NCBI RefSeq assembly: GCF_047126315.1
Contig: NZ_CP138953.1
Coordinates: 186,001-250,000, forward strand
Length of the DNA: 64,000 nt
Origin: Shimia sp022448905
Lineage (GTDB): Bacteria > Pseudomonadota > Alphaproteobacteria > Rhodobacterales > Rhodobacteraceae
Direction: 5' to 3'
Below are positions 43,811-52,944 of the stretch, one piece after another. The notes beneath the pieces were generated by a model, which saw nothing but the letters and a program-made list of their open reading frames with translations, had not been told where the DNA came from and ran no database searches. Made by a program: the position numbers and the translations under genes. The number at the start of each line of letters is the position of its first letter. The stretch's first letter is position 1.

Positions 43811-46261
43811 ATGACACAGAAACTCATCATCATTGGGGCCGGGATGGCCGCGGGTCGCGCACTCGAACATCTCTTTGAGGCCAACCCAGACGCCTACGAC
43901 GTCACTCTTTTCAACGCCGAGCCCCGCGGCACCTACAACCGGATCATGCTGTCTCCGGTTCTGTCGGGCGACAAGGCCTTTGACGAGATCGTCACCCACA
44001 CAGCCGAGTGGTACGAGGAAAATGGTGTTACCACACGCTTTGGCGAAAAAGTCGTGAACATCGACCGGGTCGCACAGACCGTGACATCTGACAATGGCGA
44101 AGTACTTGCCTATGACAAGCTCATCATCGCCACCGGTTCCAACCCGTTTATCATTCCGCTGCCTGGCCATGATCTTGACGGTGTGATCGCCTATCGCGAT
44201 CTCGAAGACACCAACGCGATGATCTCACTTGGCGAGGTTCCAAACGCCAAAGCCGTGGTGATTGGCGGCGGCCTTCTCGGCCTTGAGGCGGCTGCCGGCC
44301 TTGCCTTGCGCGGTGTGGACGTGACGGTGGTGCACATCATGGGACACCTGATGGAACGCCAGTTGGACGAAGCGGCTGGCTACTTGTTGCGCAAGGCACT
44401 GGTGGACAAAGGCATTACCGTCAAATGCTCTGCCAACTCCAAGGAAATCCTTGGCGAAAACGGCAAAGTCAAAGCGCTCTTGCTGGATGATGGCACTGAA
44501 CTGCCGTGTGATTTACTGGTCATGGCCGTGGGTATTCGCCCCTCCGTCGCACTGGCGGCTGACGCGGGTCTCGCAACCGGTCGCGGGATCCATGTGGATG
44601 ACCAGATGGTCACCTCGGACGAAAACATCCTATCGCTTGGCGAATGTGTCGAACACAACGGCGACATCTTTGGTTTGGTCGCGCCGATTTATGACCAAGC
44701 GAAGGTAATCGCCAAAACATTGGCTGGCGAAGCTGCGGCCTTTGTGAACAAAGAAGTGGCTACCAAGCTGAAAGTCACTGGCTGCGATCTTTTTTCCGCA
44801 GGCGATTTTGCCGAAGCAGAAGGCCGTGAGGACATCGTGTATCGCGACCCGGCGCGCGGCGTCTACAAACGCTTGGTAATCGAAGACAACCGCATCGTCG
44901 GCGCCGTCATGTACGGCGACACAGCGGACGGCAATTGGTTCTTTGGCCTGATCAAAGACCGAGAGGACATCTCTGAGATGCGCGATACGCTCATCTTTGG
45001 TCCTGCTTTTCAGGGAGGGTCCCCCCTGGACCCTATGGCAGCCGTTGCAGCCTTACCGGATGATACCGAAATCTGTGGTTGTAACGGCATTTCCAAAGCT
45101 CAAATCGTCGCCGCCATCAACGACGGCGCCCACACGCTGGACGATGTCAAAGCCATCTCCAAAGCGGGTTCGTCTTGTGGCAGCTGTCTTGGCCTTGTTG
45201 GCGATTTGTTGGGTGTCACCCTTGGTGACGGCTTCAAAATGCCTGAGAAGGAAGTTGTCTGTAAGTGTACCGACCTGTCGCACGATGACGTGCGCAAGCT
45301 GATCGTCGCCAAGGAACTCAAGTCCATCCCGCAAGCGATGCAGGAGTTGGATTGGAAAACCACCTGCGGCTGCCACGTCTGTCGCCCGGCGCTGAACTAT
45401 TACATGGTTGCGGCGTGGCCCGGCACGTACGACGACGACGGCAAAAGCCGTTTCATCAACGAACGTGTGCACGCCAACATTCAGAAAGACGGCACCTATT
45501 CGGTTGTGCCGCGCATGTTGGGCGGGATCACCACGCCGGACGAGCTGCGCGCCATTGCCGATGCTGCGGACAAGTTTGATGTGCCGACGGTCAAAGTTAC
45601 CGGTGGTCAACGGATCGACCTTCTGGGCGTCAAAAAAGAAGACTTGCCTGCGATTTGGTACGACTTGGGCAAAGCTGGCATGATGTCTGGTCAAGCGTAT
45701 GCCAAAGGCCTGCGCACTGTGAAAACCTGTGTGGGGTCAGAGCATTGCCGTTTTGGCACGCAAGACAGCACTGGCTTGGGCATCAAGATCGAAGACGCGA
45801 TGTGGGGTGCCTGGTCACCGCATAAATTCAAGCTGGCTGTGAGTGGCTGCCCGCGCAACTGCGCCGAGGCGACTTGTAAGGATCTCGGCATCATCTGCGT
45901 GGACAGCGGCTACCAAATTCTCGTCGGCGGCGCTGCAGGTCTGGACCTCCGGGAAACTGATCTTCTGGTGCAAGTTGAGACAGAAGAAGAGGCTATCGAG
46001 GTGTCCTGCGCCTTCTACCAACTTTATCGCGAAGGGGCGCAATACCTGCATCGCCCATACAAGTGGATTGCCAAAGTAGGTCTTGATTGGGTCAAGGAAC
46101 AGGTTGTCGACGATCTGGAAAACCGCAAGGCGCTGGCCGAACGGTTCCACTATTCCCAGAAGTTCTACCAGATCGACCCATGGGCGGAGCGCGCAAAACA
46201 AGGCAAAGACGCCCATGAATTTGCGCCGATTGCAGACTTTACAAAGGTGGCCGCAGAATGA
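43811..46261 (+). CDS. nirB: Assimilatory nitrite reductase large subunit NirB
   Basis: 816 residues. N-terminal FAD/NADH domains (LIIIGAGMAAGRALEHL, then VVIGGGLLGLEAA), two BFD-like [2Fe-2S] Cys clusters (CGCNGISKAQ...CGSCLG near residue 420; CKCTDLSH...TTCGCHVCRP near 480-520), then the sulfite/nitrite reductase half with siroheme and [4Fe-4S] Cys in CVGSEHCRFGTQD near 639 and SGCPRNCAEATC near 678. It reduces nitrite to ammonium with NADH in the cytosol. It overlaps nirD by 4 bp. No siroheme synthase gene follows. Confidence 0.97.
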   Translation: MTQKLIIIGAGMAAGRALEHLFEANPDAYDVTLFNAEPRGTYNRIMLSPVLSGDKAFDEIVTHTAEWYEENGVTTRFGEKVVNIDRVAQTVTSDNGEVLAYDKLIIATGSNPFIIPLPGHDLDGVIAYRDLEDTNAMISLGEVPNAKAVVIGGGLLGLEAAAGLALRGVDVTVVHIMGHLMERQLDEAAGYLLRKALVDKGITVKCSANSKEILGENGKVKALLLDDGTELPCDLLVMAVGIRPSVALAADAGLATGRGIHVDDQMVTSDENILSLGECVEHNGDIFGLVAPIYDQAKVIAKTLAGEAAAFVNKEVATKLKVTGCDLFSAGDFAEAEGREDIVYRDPARGVYKRLVIEDNRIVGAVMYGDTADGNWFFGLIKDREDISEMRDTLIFGPAFQGGSPLDPMAAVAALPDDTEICGCNGISKAQIVAAINDGAHTLDDVKAISKAGSSCGSCLGLVGDLLGVTLGDGFKMPEKEVVCKCTDLSHDDVRKLIVAKELKSIPQAMQELDWKTTCGCHVCRPALNYYMVAAWPGTYDDDGKSRFINERVHANIQKDGTYSVVPRMLGGITTPDELRAIADAADKFDVPTVKVTGGQRIDLLGVKKEDLPAIWYDLGKAGMMSGQAYAKGLRTVKTCVGSEHCRFGTQDSTGLGIKIEDAMWGAWSPHKFKLAVSGCPRNCAEATCKDLGIICVDSGYQILVGGAAGLDLRETDLLVQVETEEEAIEVSCAFYQLYREGAQYLHRPYKWIAKVGLDWVKEQVVDDLENRKALAERFHYSQKFYQIDPWAERAKQGKDAHEFAPIADFTKVAAE

Positions 46262-46596
46262 CCGATTTTATCGATATTGGCAGCATCAATGACATCCCTT
46301 TGCGAGGCGCAAGGGTGGTTCGGACACATCGCGGCGACATTGCTGTGTTCCGCACGGCCACGAACAATGTCTACGCTTTGGATGAATATCTACCAGGCAA
46401 AGCTGGACCGCTCTCCAATGGCATCCAACACGACGAGAAAGTCACTGACCCAATGTACAATTGGGTCTTTGACCTCGCCACTGGCGAAGCACAAGGCGCC
46501 GACGAAGGCAAAGTCGCAACCTACGACATCAAATGCGAAGACGGTCGCATTCTGATTTCGGCGACTGCCGTGAGCCCATCGGTGGCGGCAGAATGA
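46258..46596 (+). CDS. nirD: Nitrite reductase small subunit NirD
   Basis: 112 residues with a Rieske-like fold (VVRTHRGDIAVFRTATNNVYALDEY...KAGPLSNGIQH). The positions that carry Cys-x-His ligands in true Rieske proteins are replaced (LDEYLPGKAGPL), so no Fe-S cluster is expected, as in several assimilatory NirD proteins. It partners NirB. It overlaps both nirB and nasA by ATGA junctions. Confidence 0.94.
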   Translation: MTDFIDIGSINDIPLRGARVVRTHRGDIAVFRTATNNVYALDEYLPGKAGPLSNGIQHDEKVTDPMYNWVFDLATGEAQGADEGKVATYDIKCEDGRILISATAVSPSVAAE

Positions 46597-49220
46597 CCAA
46601 TTACATCTGCACAACTTGTCCGTATTGCGGCACCGGCTGCGGCGTGTTGGCAACGCCGGACGGTGCAGGTGGGCTCACCATCAAAGGGGACCCTGATCAC
46701 CCGGCCAACTTTGGCCGCCTATGTTCCAAAGGGTCGGCGCTCGGAGAAACCGTCACTGCGGACGGTCGTCTCCTCGCGCCGCAGATCGACAAACGTCCCG
46801 CAAGTTGGGATGACGGGCTCGATCTGGTGGCCGAAAAGTTTCGCACCACGATTGCGGAGCATGGACCTGACAGTGTGGCGTTTTACGTCTCTGGTCAGCT
46901 GTTGACCGAAGACTACTACGTCGCAAACAAGCTGATGAAAGGCTACATCGGCTCTGCCAATATTGATACCAACTCGCGGTTGTGTATGGCCTCTACAGTG
47001 GCTGGTCACAAACGCGCCTTCGGAACAGACACGGTGCCTGGCACCTACGAAGATCTGGAGCTGGCGGACCTCGTAGTCATTACCGGTTCGAACTTAGCTT
47101 GGTGCCATCCGGTGCTCTACCAGCGCATTGCAGCCGCCAAAGCTGAGCGGCCCGAGATGAAAGTTGTCGTGATCGACCCGCGCCGGACTGCGACCTGTGA
47201 TATTGCGGACCTTCACTTGGCACTCGAACCAGGCACTGATCTTGCGCTGTTCAATCACCTGTTTACGCAAACTTATGCTCAGGGGGCCTTGGACGCAGCG
47301 TTTGTCACCAAACACACAGATGGCTTTGCCGAAACGCTGGATACCGCCAGTATGACAGATGTTTCTGTCACCGGACTGTCTGAGCAGCAGTTAGCCGCCT
47401 TCACGCGACTTTGGCTCAGCACAGAGAAAGCCGTCACAATCTTCTCACAGGGCGTCAATCAGTCTGTTCATGGCACCGACAAGGTGAACGCAATAATCAA
47501 CTGTCATCTGGCAACAGGAAGAATTGGCAAACCTGGAAGCGGGCCCTTCTCGGTGACTGGGCAACCTAACGCGATGGGCGGGCGTGAGGTTGGGGGGCTT
47601 GCTAATATGCTTGCGTGCCACTTGGATATCGAGAATCCGACACACCGAGAAACCGTGCAGACCTTCTGGCAGTCACCAACCATGCCGACACAACAAGGAC
47701 TAAAGGCTGTCGATATGTTTGACGCCGTCGAGTCTGGCAAAATCAAAGCTCTGTGGGTGATGTGTACAAACCCAGCCGTAAGTATGCCCAATGCTAGAAA
47801 AGTGCGCGGCGCCATCGCTAATTGCGATTTTGTGGTTGTCTCAGACATGTTTGCCAGCACGGACACAGCAAAACTTGCCGATGTGGTTTTGCCATCCACT
47901 GGCTGGGGCGAGAAAGATGGGACCGTCACCAACTCGGACCGTACAATCAGCCGGCAAAGAGCAGCGCTGCCTCCTCCAGGCCAAGCGCGGCACGATTGGG
48001 ATATAATGTGTGATGTGGCCCGCCGCATGGGCTTCTCCACCGGGTTCAACTACTCAGGTCCGGCAGAGATATTCCGCGAGCACGCAGAGCTGTCCGGACA
48101 TGCCGCAGGCCTCGGAAAGGATTTTGATATTTCCGGATTGGCAGGCCTCACAGATCTTGAGTACGAGGACTTGACGCCAACCAAATGGCCATTTCCCCGT
48201 CAGGGAAACACGCAACGATCACGGTTTTTTGGTGACGGCCAGTTTTTTACCCATGAAAAACGTGCAAGTCTTGTTCCGGTTAAGCAAACGGCACTGGTAC
48301 CTAATAGCGTTGCTCAGACATTCCGCCTCAACACAGGCCGCGTACGTGACCAATGGCACACGATGACCCGGACCGCGCGGGCGTCTCGATTGAACCAACA
48401 CTATGGCGAGCCATTTTTAGAGCTTCACCCGAGCGATGCGAACAGCCTTGGTGTATCTGACGCTGACTTGATTGAAGTGCGCAATGACTTTGGTGTCGCA
48501 ATTCTCAGAGCGTTGATTACCGACCGCGTCTCACAAGGCAGTGTCTTCGCTCCGATACACTGGACCGGTGAGGTTGCGTCCCAGTCCATCGTATCCGATT
48601 TGGTCCCTTCCGTTGTCGACCCGGTGTCCGGTCAGCCAGACAGCAAGTCCGCTTACGTCAGCCTCTCAAAATTCTGCGCCAAATGGTATGGCTACGCTGT
48701 GAGCGCCTGCAAAATGAGCGTTTCAACCCGATACTGGGCAAAAGCCAAGCTGAACACAGGCTGGCAAGTCGAGTTAGCCGACGACAAAATGCCAGACGAC
48801 TGGACAGAGTTTGCCCGCAACCTGTTTCATGCCGACGGGCTCGAATGTACCAGTGTGATTGACGCCCCTAAAGGGCGCGCGCGCATAGCCTTTCAAAAAG
48901 ACAATAAGCTCTTCGGCGCATTGTTTGTGGATCGGGTTCCGGTTCAAGTGTCACGCAACTTTGCGGGATCGCTTTTGGGACAAGACAGCCCTCACATTCT
49001 GGCAGGGCGTCCAGGCAAGGCGCATGTGGATCCAGGCCCGACCGTTTGCGCCTGTTTCAACGTCGGTGTGAACACCATTTTGTCCGCGATAGAGCGTCGA
49101 AATTTGATCTCGGTTGAGCAAATTGGCACGGCTCTGTCCGCAGGGACAAACTGTGGATCCTGCCGCCCCGAGTTGGCTGCACTCTTGGCGGGTACGCGCC
49201 AGAAACTGGCGGCCGAATAG
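46593..49220 (+). CDS. nasA: Assimilatory nitrate reductase catalytic subunit NasA
   Basis: 875 residues of the molybdopterin oxidoreductase family. The N-terminal [4Fe-4S] Cys are C9, C12, C16 and C44 (CPYCGTGCG, GRLCSKG); a Cys at 131 in NSRLCMAS is the likely molybdenum ligand. Molybdopterin guanine dinucleotide-binding segments follow, and the C-terminus has a BFD-like [2Fe-2S] domain (CACFNVGVNTI...TNCGSCRPEL). It reduces nitrate to nitrite in the cytosol. ATG 46593 overlaps the nirD stop; a longer reading starts inside nirD. Bases are less GC-rich and codons less biased than in the upstream genes. Confidence 0.96.
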   Translation: MTNYICTTCPYCGTGCGVLATPDGAGGLTIKGDPDHPANFGRLCSKGSALGETVTADGRLLAPQIDKRPASWDDGLDLVAEKFRTTIAEHGPDSVAFYVSGQLLTEDYYVANKLMKGYIGSANIDTNSRLCMASTVAGHKRAFGTDTVPGTYEDLELADLVVITGSNLAWCHPVLYQRIAAAKAERPEMKVVVIDPRRTATCDIADLHLALEPGTDLALFNHLFTQTYAQGALDAAFVTKHTDGFAETLDTASMTDVSVTGLSEQQLAAFTRLWLSTEKAVTIFSQGVNQSVHGTDKVNAIINCHLATGRIGKPGSGPFSVTGQPNAMGGREVGGLANMLACHLDIENPTHRETVQTFWQSPTMPTQQGLKAVDMFDAVESGKIKALWVMCTNPAVSMPNARKVRGAIANCDFVVVSDMFASTDTAKLADVVLPSTGWGEKDGTVTNSDRTISRQRAALPPPGQARHDWDIMCDVARRMGFSTGFNYSGPAEIFREHAELSGHAAGLGKDFDISGLAGLTDLEYEDLTPTKWPFPRQGNTQRSRFFGDGQFFTHEKRASLVPVKQTALVPNSVAQTFRLNTGRVRDQWHTMTRTARASRLNQHYGEPFLELHPSDANSLGVSDADLIEVRNDFGVAILRALITDRVSQGSVFAPIHWTGEVASQSIVSDLVPSVVDPVSGQPDSKSAYVSLSKFCAKWYGYAVSACKMSVSTRYWAKAKLNTGWQVELADDKMPDDWTEFARNLFHADGLECTSVIDAPKGRARIAFQKDNKLFGALFVDRVPVQVSRNFAGSLLGQDSPHILAGRPGKAHVDPGPTVCACFNVGVNTILSAIERRNLISVEQIGTALSAGTNCGSCRPELAALLAGTRQKLAAE

Positions 49221-49576
49221 CGCGTAGAAAACCTGGTAAACGTGCCGCACGCTTCTTCTGAGCGGCGCGCCCCAACCCTTAAGTGCCGTAGGGTAAGCAT
49301 ATTTCTTGCCTGCCTCATGCGATTATCAACACTCAAAAACTCCCCTTTAAGGAGAAAACCTCTCTGTCCGGCGACAATTTCGTGAAAGTCTGAAAACGTC
49401 ATACCTGTCGGTTTTGAACCATGATATGACGGTTTCCTGAAGACATGGCTGAGGCAACCACTCGATCGCATAGAGTCGACGAAAACTTTGTGAGCTTTGA
49501 CACATTTTTCTTGATTTGTGTCGCGAGCGGGCCGCAGCATGAAGAAAAACAAAAGATTCAACATGGGAGTTTCCAA
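49221..49576 (+). other. 356-bp intergenic region between nasA and the second ABC operon
   Basis: No ORF of note and no T-tailed hairpin for nasA was found. It holds an inverted repeat CGTCATA..TATGACG (arms 49397-49403 and 49425-49431, 21 bp apart) and a 14-mer TGTCGGTTTTGAAC (49406-49419) that recurs with one change before the phosphodiesterase gene. The AT-rich stretch at 49480-49560 probably holds the promoter of the downstream operon. Confidence 0.5.
49397..49431. promoter_or_regulatory. Inverted repeat with embedded 14-mer, operator candidate
   Basis: Arms CGTCATA and TATGACG enclose TGTCGGTTTTGAAC. AAAACGTC followed by TGTCGGTYTTGAAC also occurs at 54644-54672, before the phosphodiesterase gene, which suggests a shared regulator. 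Confidence 0.4.
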
Positions 49577-51160
49577 ATGAATGAAGAGCTTAAGTTCCTA
49601 AGCCGTCAGGCTGCCTTGGGCACAATCACGCGCCGTAAGTTCCTCGGCCGCGCGGGTGCACTGGGCGTTTCGGCTGCCGCGGCTAACACAATGCTGGCAA
49701 GTGCAGTGCACGCGGCGGGCCCTCAAAAGGGCGGTACATTGCGTATGGGTCTACAGGGCGGCTCTACTACCGACAGCCTAGATCCGGCACTGGCAACTAA
49801 CACCGTTGCGGTCAACCTGATCCGCATGTGGGGTGAGCCACTGGTTGAGCTGACCGACGATGGCGGTCTGCAGGGTAAAGTTGCAGAAAGTTTTGAAGCC
49901 TCTGCCGACGCCAAAACATGGACCTTCACAATCCGTCATGGCATCACCTTCTCCAACGGTCAGGAAGTCACAGCGGCAGACGCTGCGGCGATGCTGGATC
50001 GTCACTCGGGAGAAGAATCCAAATCCGGTGCGCTTGGCCTACTGCGCGACATCAAGAATGTCAGCACCAACGGCCGTGACGTGATCATCGAACTGAACAA
50101 CGGCAACGCTGACCTGCCATACCTGATGAGCGACTATCACCTGATCGTGCAGCCGAACGGTGGCAAAGATGCGCCTGACGCAGCGATCGGTACCGGCCCC
50201 TATATCATGAAAGAAGTTGATATGGGCGTGCGCTTTGTGGCGGAAAAGAACCCGAACTATTGGGGCGACATCGGTCACGCGGACACCATCGAAATGCTGG
50301 TGATCAACGACAACACCGCGCGTGTTGCTGCGCTTCAATCCGGTCAGGTCGACATCATCGACCGCGTACCGCCGCGTACCGCTGGCCTAGTATCTCGCGC
50401 ACCGGGTATCACCGTTGCTTCCACCGCAGGCCCTGGCCACTACGTGTTTATTGCGCATGTGAACACGGCACCGTTTGACAACCCGGATCTGATGATGGCG
50501 CTGAAATACGGCATCAACCGTCAGGAAATGGTCGACAAAATACTGTTTGGCTATGGTTCCGTCGGCAACGACTCTCCGATCAACGCGGCCTACCCGATGT
50601 ATCAGGAGATGGAACAGCGTGAATATGATCCGGAGAAAGCGGCCGCGCACTTCAAAAAATCCGGCCACGAAGGCCCAGTCCTGCTGCGCACGTCTGACAA
50701 CTCCTTCCCGGGTGCACCGGATGCGGCAGCCCTGTTCCAGCAGTCATTGAAGGCTGCCGGCATCGAGTTGGAAATCAAACGTGAGCCTAACGACGGTTAC
50801 TGGTCTGAAGTTTGGAACAACAAACCGTTCTGCACCAGTTACTGGGGTGGCCGCTCCACGCAGGATCAGATGTTCACAACCGCGTATCTGTCTACCGCCG
50901 ACTGGAACGACACGCGCTACAAGAGCGAAAGCTTTGACAAGCTTCTGATTGCAGCCCGCGCAGAGCTTGATCAGGACAAGCGCAAGTCCATGTATGCCGA
51001 CATGGGCATGATGGTCCGCAATGAAGGTGGTCTGATCTGTCCGATGTTCAACGACTTCATCGACGCCCACAACGACAAGATCGGCGGTTGGGTTGAAGGC
51101 GTTGCCGGCTTCTCCTTGATGAACGGTTACGCGGCACAGCGTATGTGGGTGACAGGCTGA
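49577..51160 (+). CDS. ABC transporter substrate-binding protein, family 5, Tat-exported
   Basis: 527 residues. The N-terminus has a twin-arginine signal (ITRRKFLGRAGALGVSAAAAN), so the protein is exported folded. Family 5 features follow: GGTLRMGLQGGSTTDSLDPALATN, WTFTIRHGITFSNGQEVTAADA, and MALKYGINRQEMVDKI. It should bind a peptide-like or amine ligand for the following permeases. ATG 49577 was chosen over an upstream reading (49445) because GGGAG precedes it and the Tat signal starts there. The first permease follows after 1 bp, without a hairpin. Confidence 0.92.
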   Translation: MNEELKFLSRQAALGTITRRKFLGRAGALGVSAAAANTMLASAVHAAGPQKGGTLRMGLQGGSTTDSLDPALATNTVAVNLIRMWGEPLVELTDDGGLQGKVAESFEASADAKTWTFTIRHGITFSNGQEVTAADAAAMLDRHSGEESKSGALGLLRDIKNVSTNGRDVIIELNNGNADLPYLMSDYHLIVQPNGGKDAPDAAIGTGPYIMKEVDMGVRFVAEKNPNYWGDIGHADTIEMLVINDNTARVAALQSGQVDIIDRVPPRTAGLVSRAPGITVASTAGPGHYVFIAHVNTAPFDNPDLMMALKYGINRQEMVDKILFGYGSVGNDSPINAAYPMYQEMEQREYDPEKAAAHFKKSGHEGPVLLRTSDNSFPGAPDAAALFQQSLKAAGIELEIKREPNDGYWSEVWNNKPFCTSYWGGRSTQDQMFTTAYLSTADWNDTRYKSESFDKLLIAARAELDQDKRKSMYADMGMMVRNEGGLICPMFNDFIDAHNDKIGGWVEGVAGFSLMNGYAAQRMWVTG

Positions 51161-51161
51161 T

Positions 51162-52118
51162 ATGTCGCTCCTTTTAAAACTATTGGCCCAGCGCATTGCG
51201 CTGGGCCTGCTTCTGCTCTTCCTCGTCTCGATCCTGATTTTTTCTGGCACCATCATCTTGCCAGGAGACGTGGCGCAACAAATTCTCGGACAATCCGCCA
51301 CGCCCGAAGCGCTTGCCAACATGCGTCGCGATCTTGGGTTGAACGACCCGCCAATTCAGCGCTACTTCAACTGGCTGGGCGGCGTGCTGCAAGGTGATCT
51401 GGGAACCTCCCTCACCAGCGGCAAAGACATTGCTGAATCAATAGGCAAACGTCTCGGAAACACCTTGTTCCTGGCCTTTTGGGCCGCGATCATCTCTGTG
51501 CCTCTTGCGATTTTGCTTGGTTTGATTGCCGTACGCTATCGCGAACGTTGGCCGGACAAGCTGATCTCCGCGGTCACTCTGGCATCCATTTCTGTCCCTG
51601 AGTTCCTCATCGCTTATGTCGCCATCTTCTTCGTTTCCGTGCGTCTGCGTTGGGCGCCTTCTGTGACCACGATCAACGACAGCATGAGCCTTGGTGAAAA
51701 ACTGCACACAATATCGATCCCAATCGCGGTACTTACGCTGGTCGTTCTCGCGCACATGATGCGCATGACACGCGCCGCGATTTTGAACGTAATGCAATCG
51801 GCTTACATCGAAACTGCAGAGCTCAAAGGTCTGCGCATGTTTACGATTATTTGGAAACATGCGTTCCCGAACTCCATCGCGCCGGTTGTGAACGTGGTCA
51901 TGCTCAACCTTGCCTATCTCGTGGTGGGCGTAGTGGTGATCGAAGTGGTCTTTACCTACCCGGGCATGGGGCAGTTTCTGGTCGATCACGTGTCCAAACG
52001 CGATATTCCCGTTGTTCAAGCCTGCGGCCTGATCTTTGCGGCTGTCTATATCGGTCTCAACATGTTCGCCGACATCGTGTCGATCGTCGCCAACCCGCGC
52101 TTGCGGCATCCGAAATAG
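51162..52118 (+). CDS. ABC transporter permease, DppB type
   Basis: 318 residues, six membrane spans. Starts LLLKLLAQRIALGLLLLFLVSILIF in type, and the coupling loop is YIETAELKGLRMFTIIWKHAFPNSIAPV near residue 210. It pairs with the next permease, 10 bp away. Confidence 0.94.
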   Translation: MSLLLKLLAQRIALGLLLLFLVSILIFSGTIILPGDVAQQILGQSATPEALANMRRDLGLNDPPIQRYFNWLGGVLQGDLGTSLTSGKDIAESIGKRLGNTLFLAFWAAIISVPLAILLGLIAVRYRERWPDKLISAVTLASISVPEFLIAYVAIFFVSVRLRWAPSVTTINDSMSLGEKLHTISIPIAVLTLVVLAHMMRMTRAAILNVMQSAYIETAELKGLRMFTIIWKHAFPNSIAPVVNVVMLNLAYLVVGVVVIEVVFTYPGMGQFLVDHVSKRDIPVVQACGLIFAAVYIGLNMFADIVSIVANPRLRHPK

Positions 52119-52128
52119 GGGAAACGTT

Positions 52129-52944
52129 ATGAGAATACCCATAGCTGCCCTAATCGGGCTCATCTTCACTTTCGCGTACTTTTTCGTCGCCATCTTTGCG
52201 CCCTGGATTGCGCCTTATGGCATGGCGGAAGTGGTCAGCCGCGATGTGTGGCTGCCACCGTCCTCCGAGTTTTTGCTTGGGACCGACAACCTTGGCCGCG
52301 ACTTGCTCAGCCGCATGATCTACGGCGGACGTACAACGATCTTTATCGCTACGGCTGCAACCATCTTGAGTTTCACAACAGGCTCCATCCTTGGCTTCCT
52401 TGCCGCTGTGCTTGGCGGTTGGGCGGATCAGGCCATGAGCCGTTTCGTGGACCTAATAATGTCGATCCCTTCGTTGATCTTTGCTTTGGTCGTCTTGTCG
52501 GTCATGCCAGTAACAGTGCCTGTACTGATCGTAGTTATGGGCCTGTTGGACAGCACGCGCGTATACCGTCTGGCGCGCGCCGTAGCCGTGGACATCAACG
52601 TTATGGATTACGTTGAAGCTGCAAAGCTACGCGGCGAAGGCCGCGGCTGGATCATCTTCCGGGAAATCCTGCCAAACGCTTTGTCTCCGTTGATCGCGGA
52701 AATGGGCCTGCGCTTCATCTTTATGGTTCTGTTTGTCTCCACCCTGTCATTCCTGGGCCTCGGCGTTCAGCCCCCCCAAGCGGACTGGGGGGGAATCGTC
52801 AAAGAAAACGCGGATGGTATCGTCTACGGCATTGGCGCGGCGCTTTATCCCGCAGTTGCCATCGCAACACTGGCGATCTCAGTGAATCTTGTCGCTGACT
52901 GGATCCTGAACCGCACAACTTCGCTGAAAGGAGGCCGCGGATGA
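52129..52944 (+). CDS. ABC transporter permease, DppC type
   Basis: 271 residues. DppC features: FLLGTDNLGRDLLSRMIYGGRTT near the N-terminus and the coupling loop YVEAAKLRGEGRGWIIFREILPN. Start ATG 52129, with GGGGAAA upstream. It overlaps the ATPase gene by 4 bp. Confidence 0.94.
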   Translation: MRIPIAALIGLIFTFAYFFVAIFAPWIAPYGMAEVVSRDVWLPPSSEFLLGTDNLGRDLLSRMIYGGRTTIFIATAATILSFTTGSILGFLAAVLGGWADQAMSRFVDLIMSIPSLIFALVVLSVMPVTVPVLIVVMGLLDSTRVYRLARAVAVDINVMDYVEAAKLRGEGRGWIIFREILPNALSPLIAEMGLRFIFMVLFVSTLSFLGLGVQPPQADWGGIVKENADGIVYGIGAALYPAVAIATLAISVNLVADWILNRTTSLKGGRG

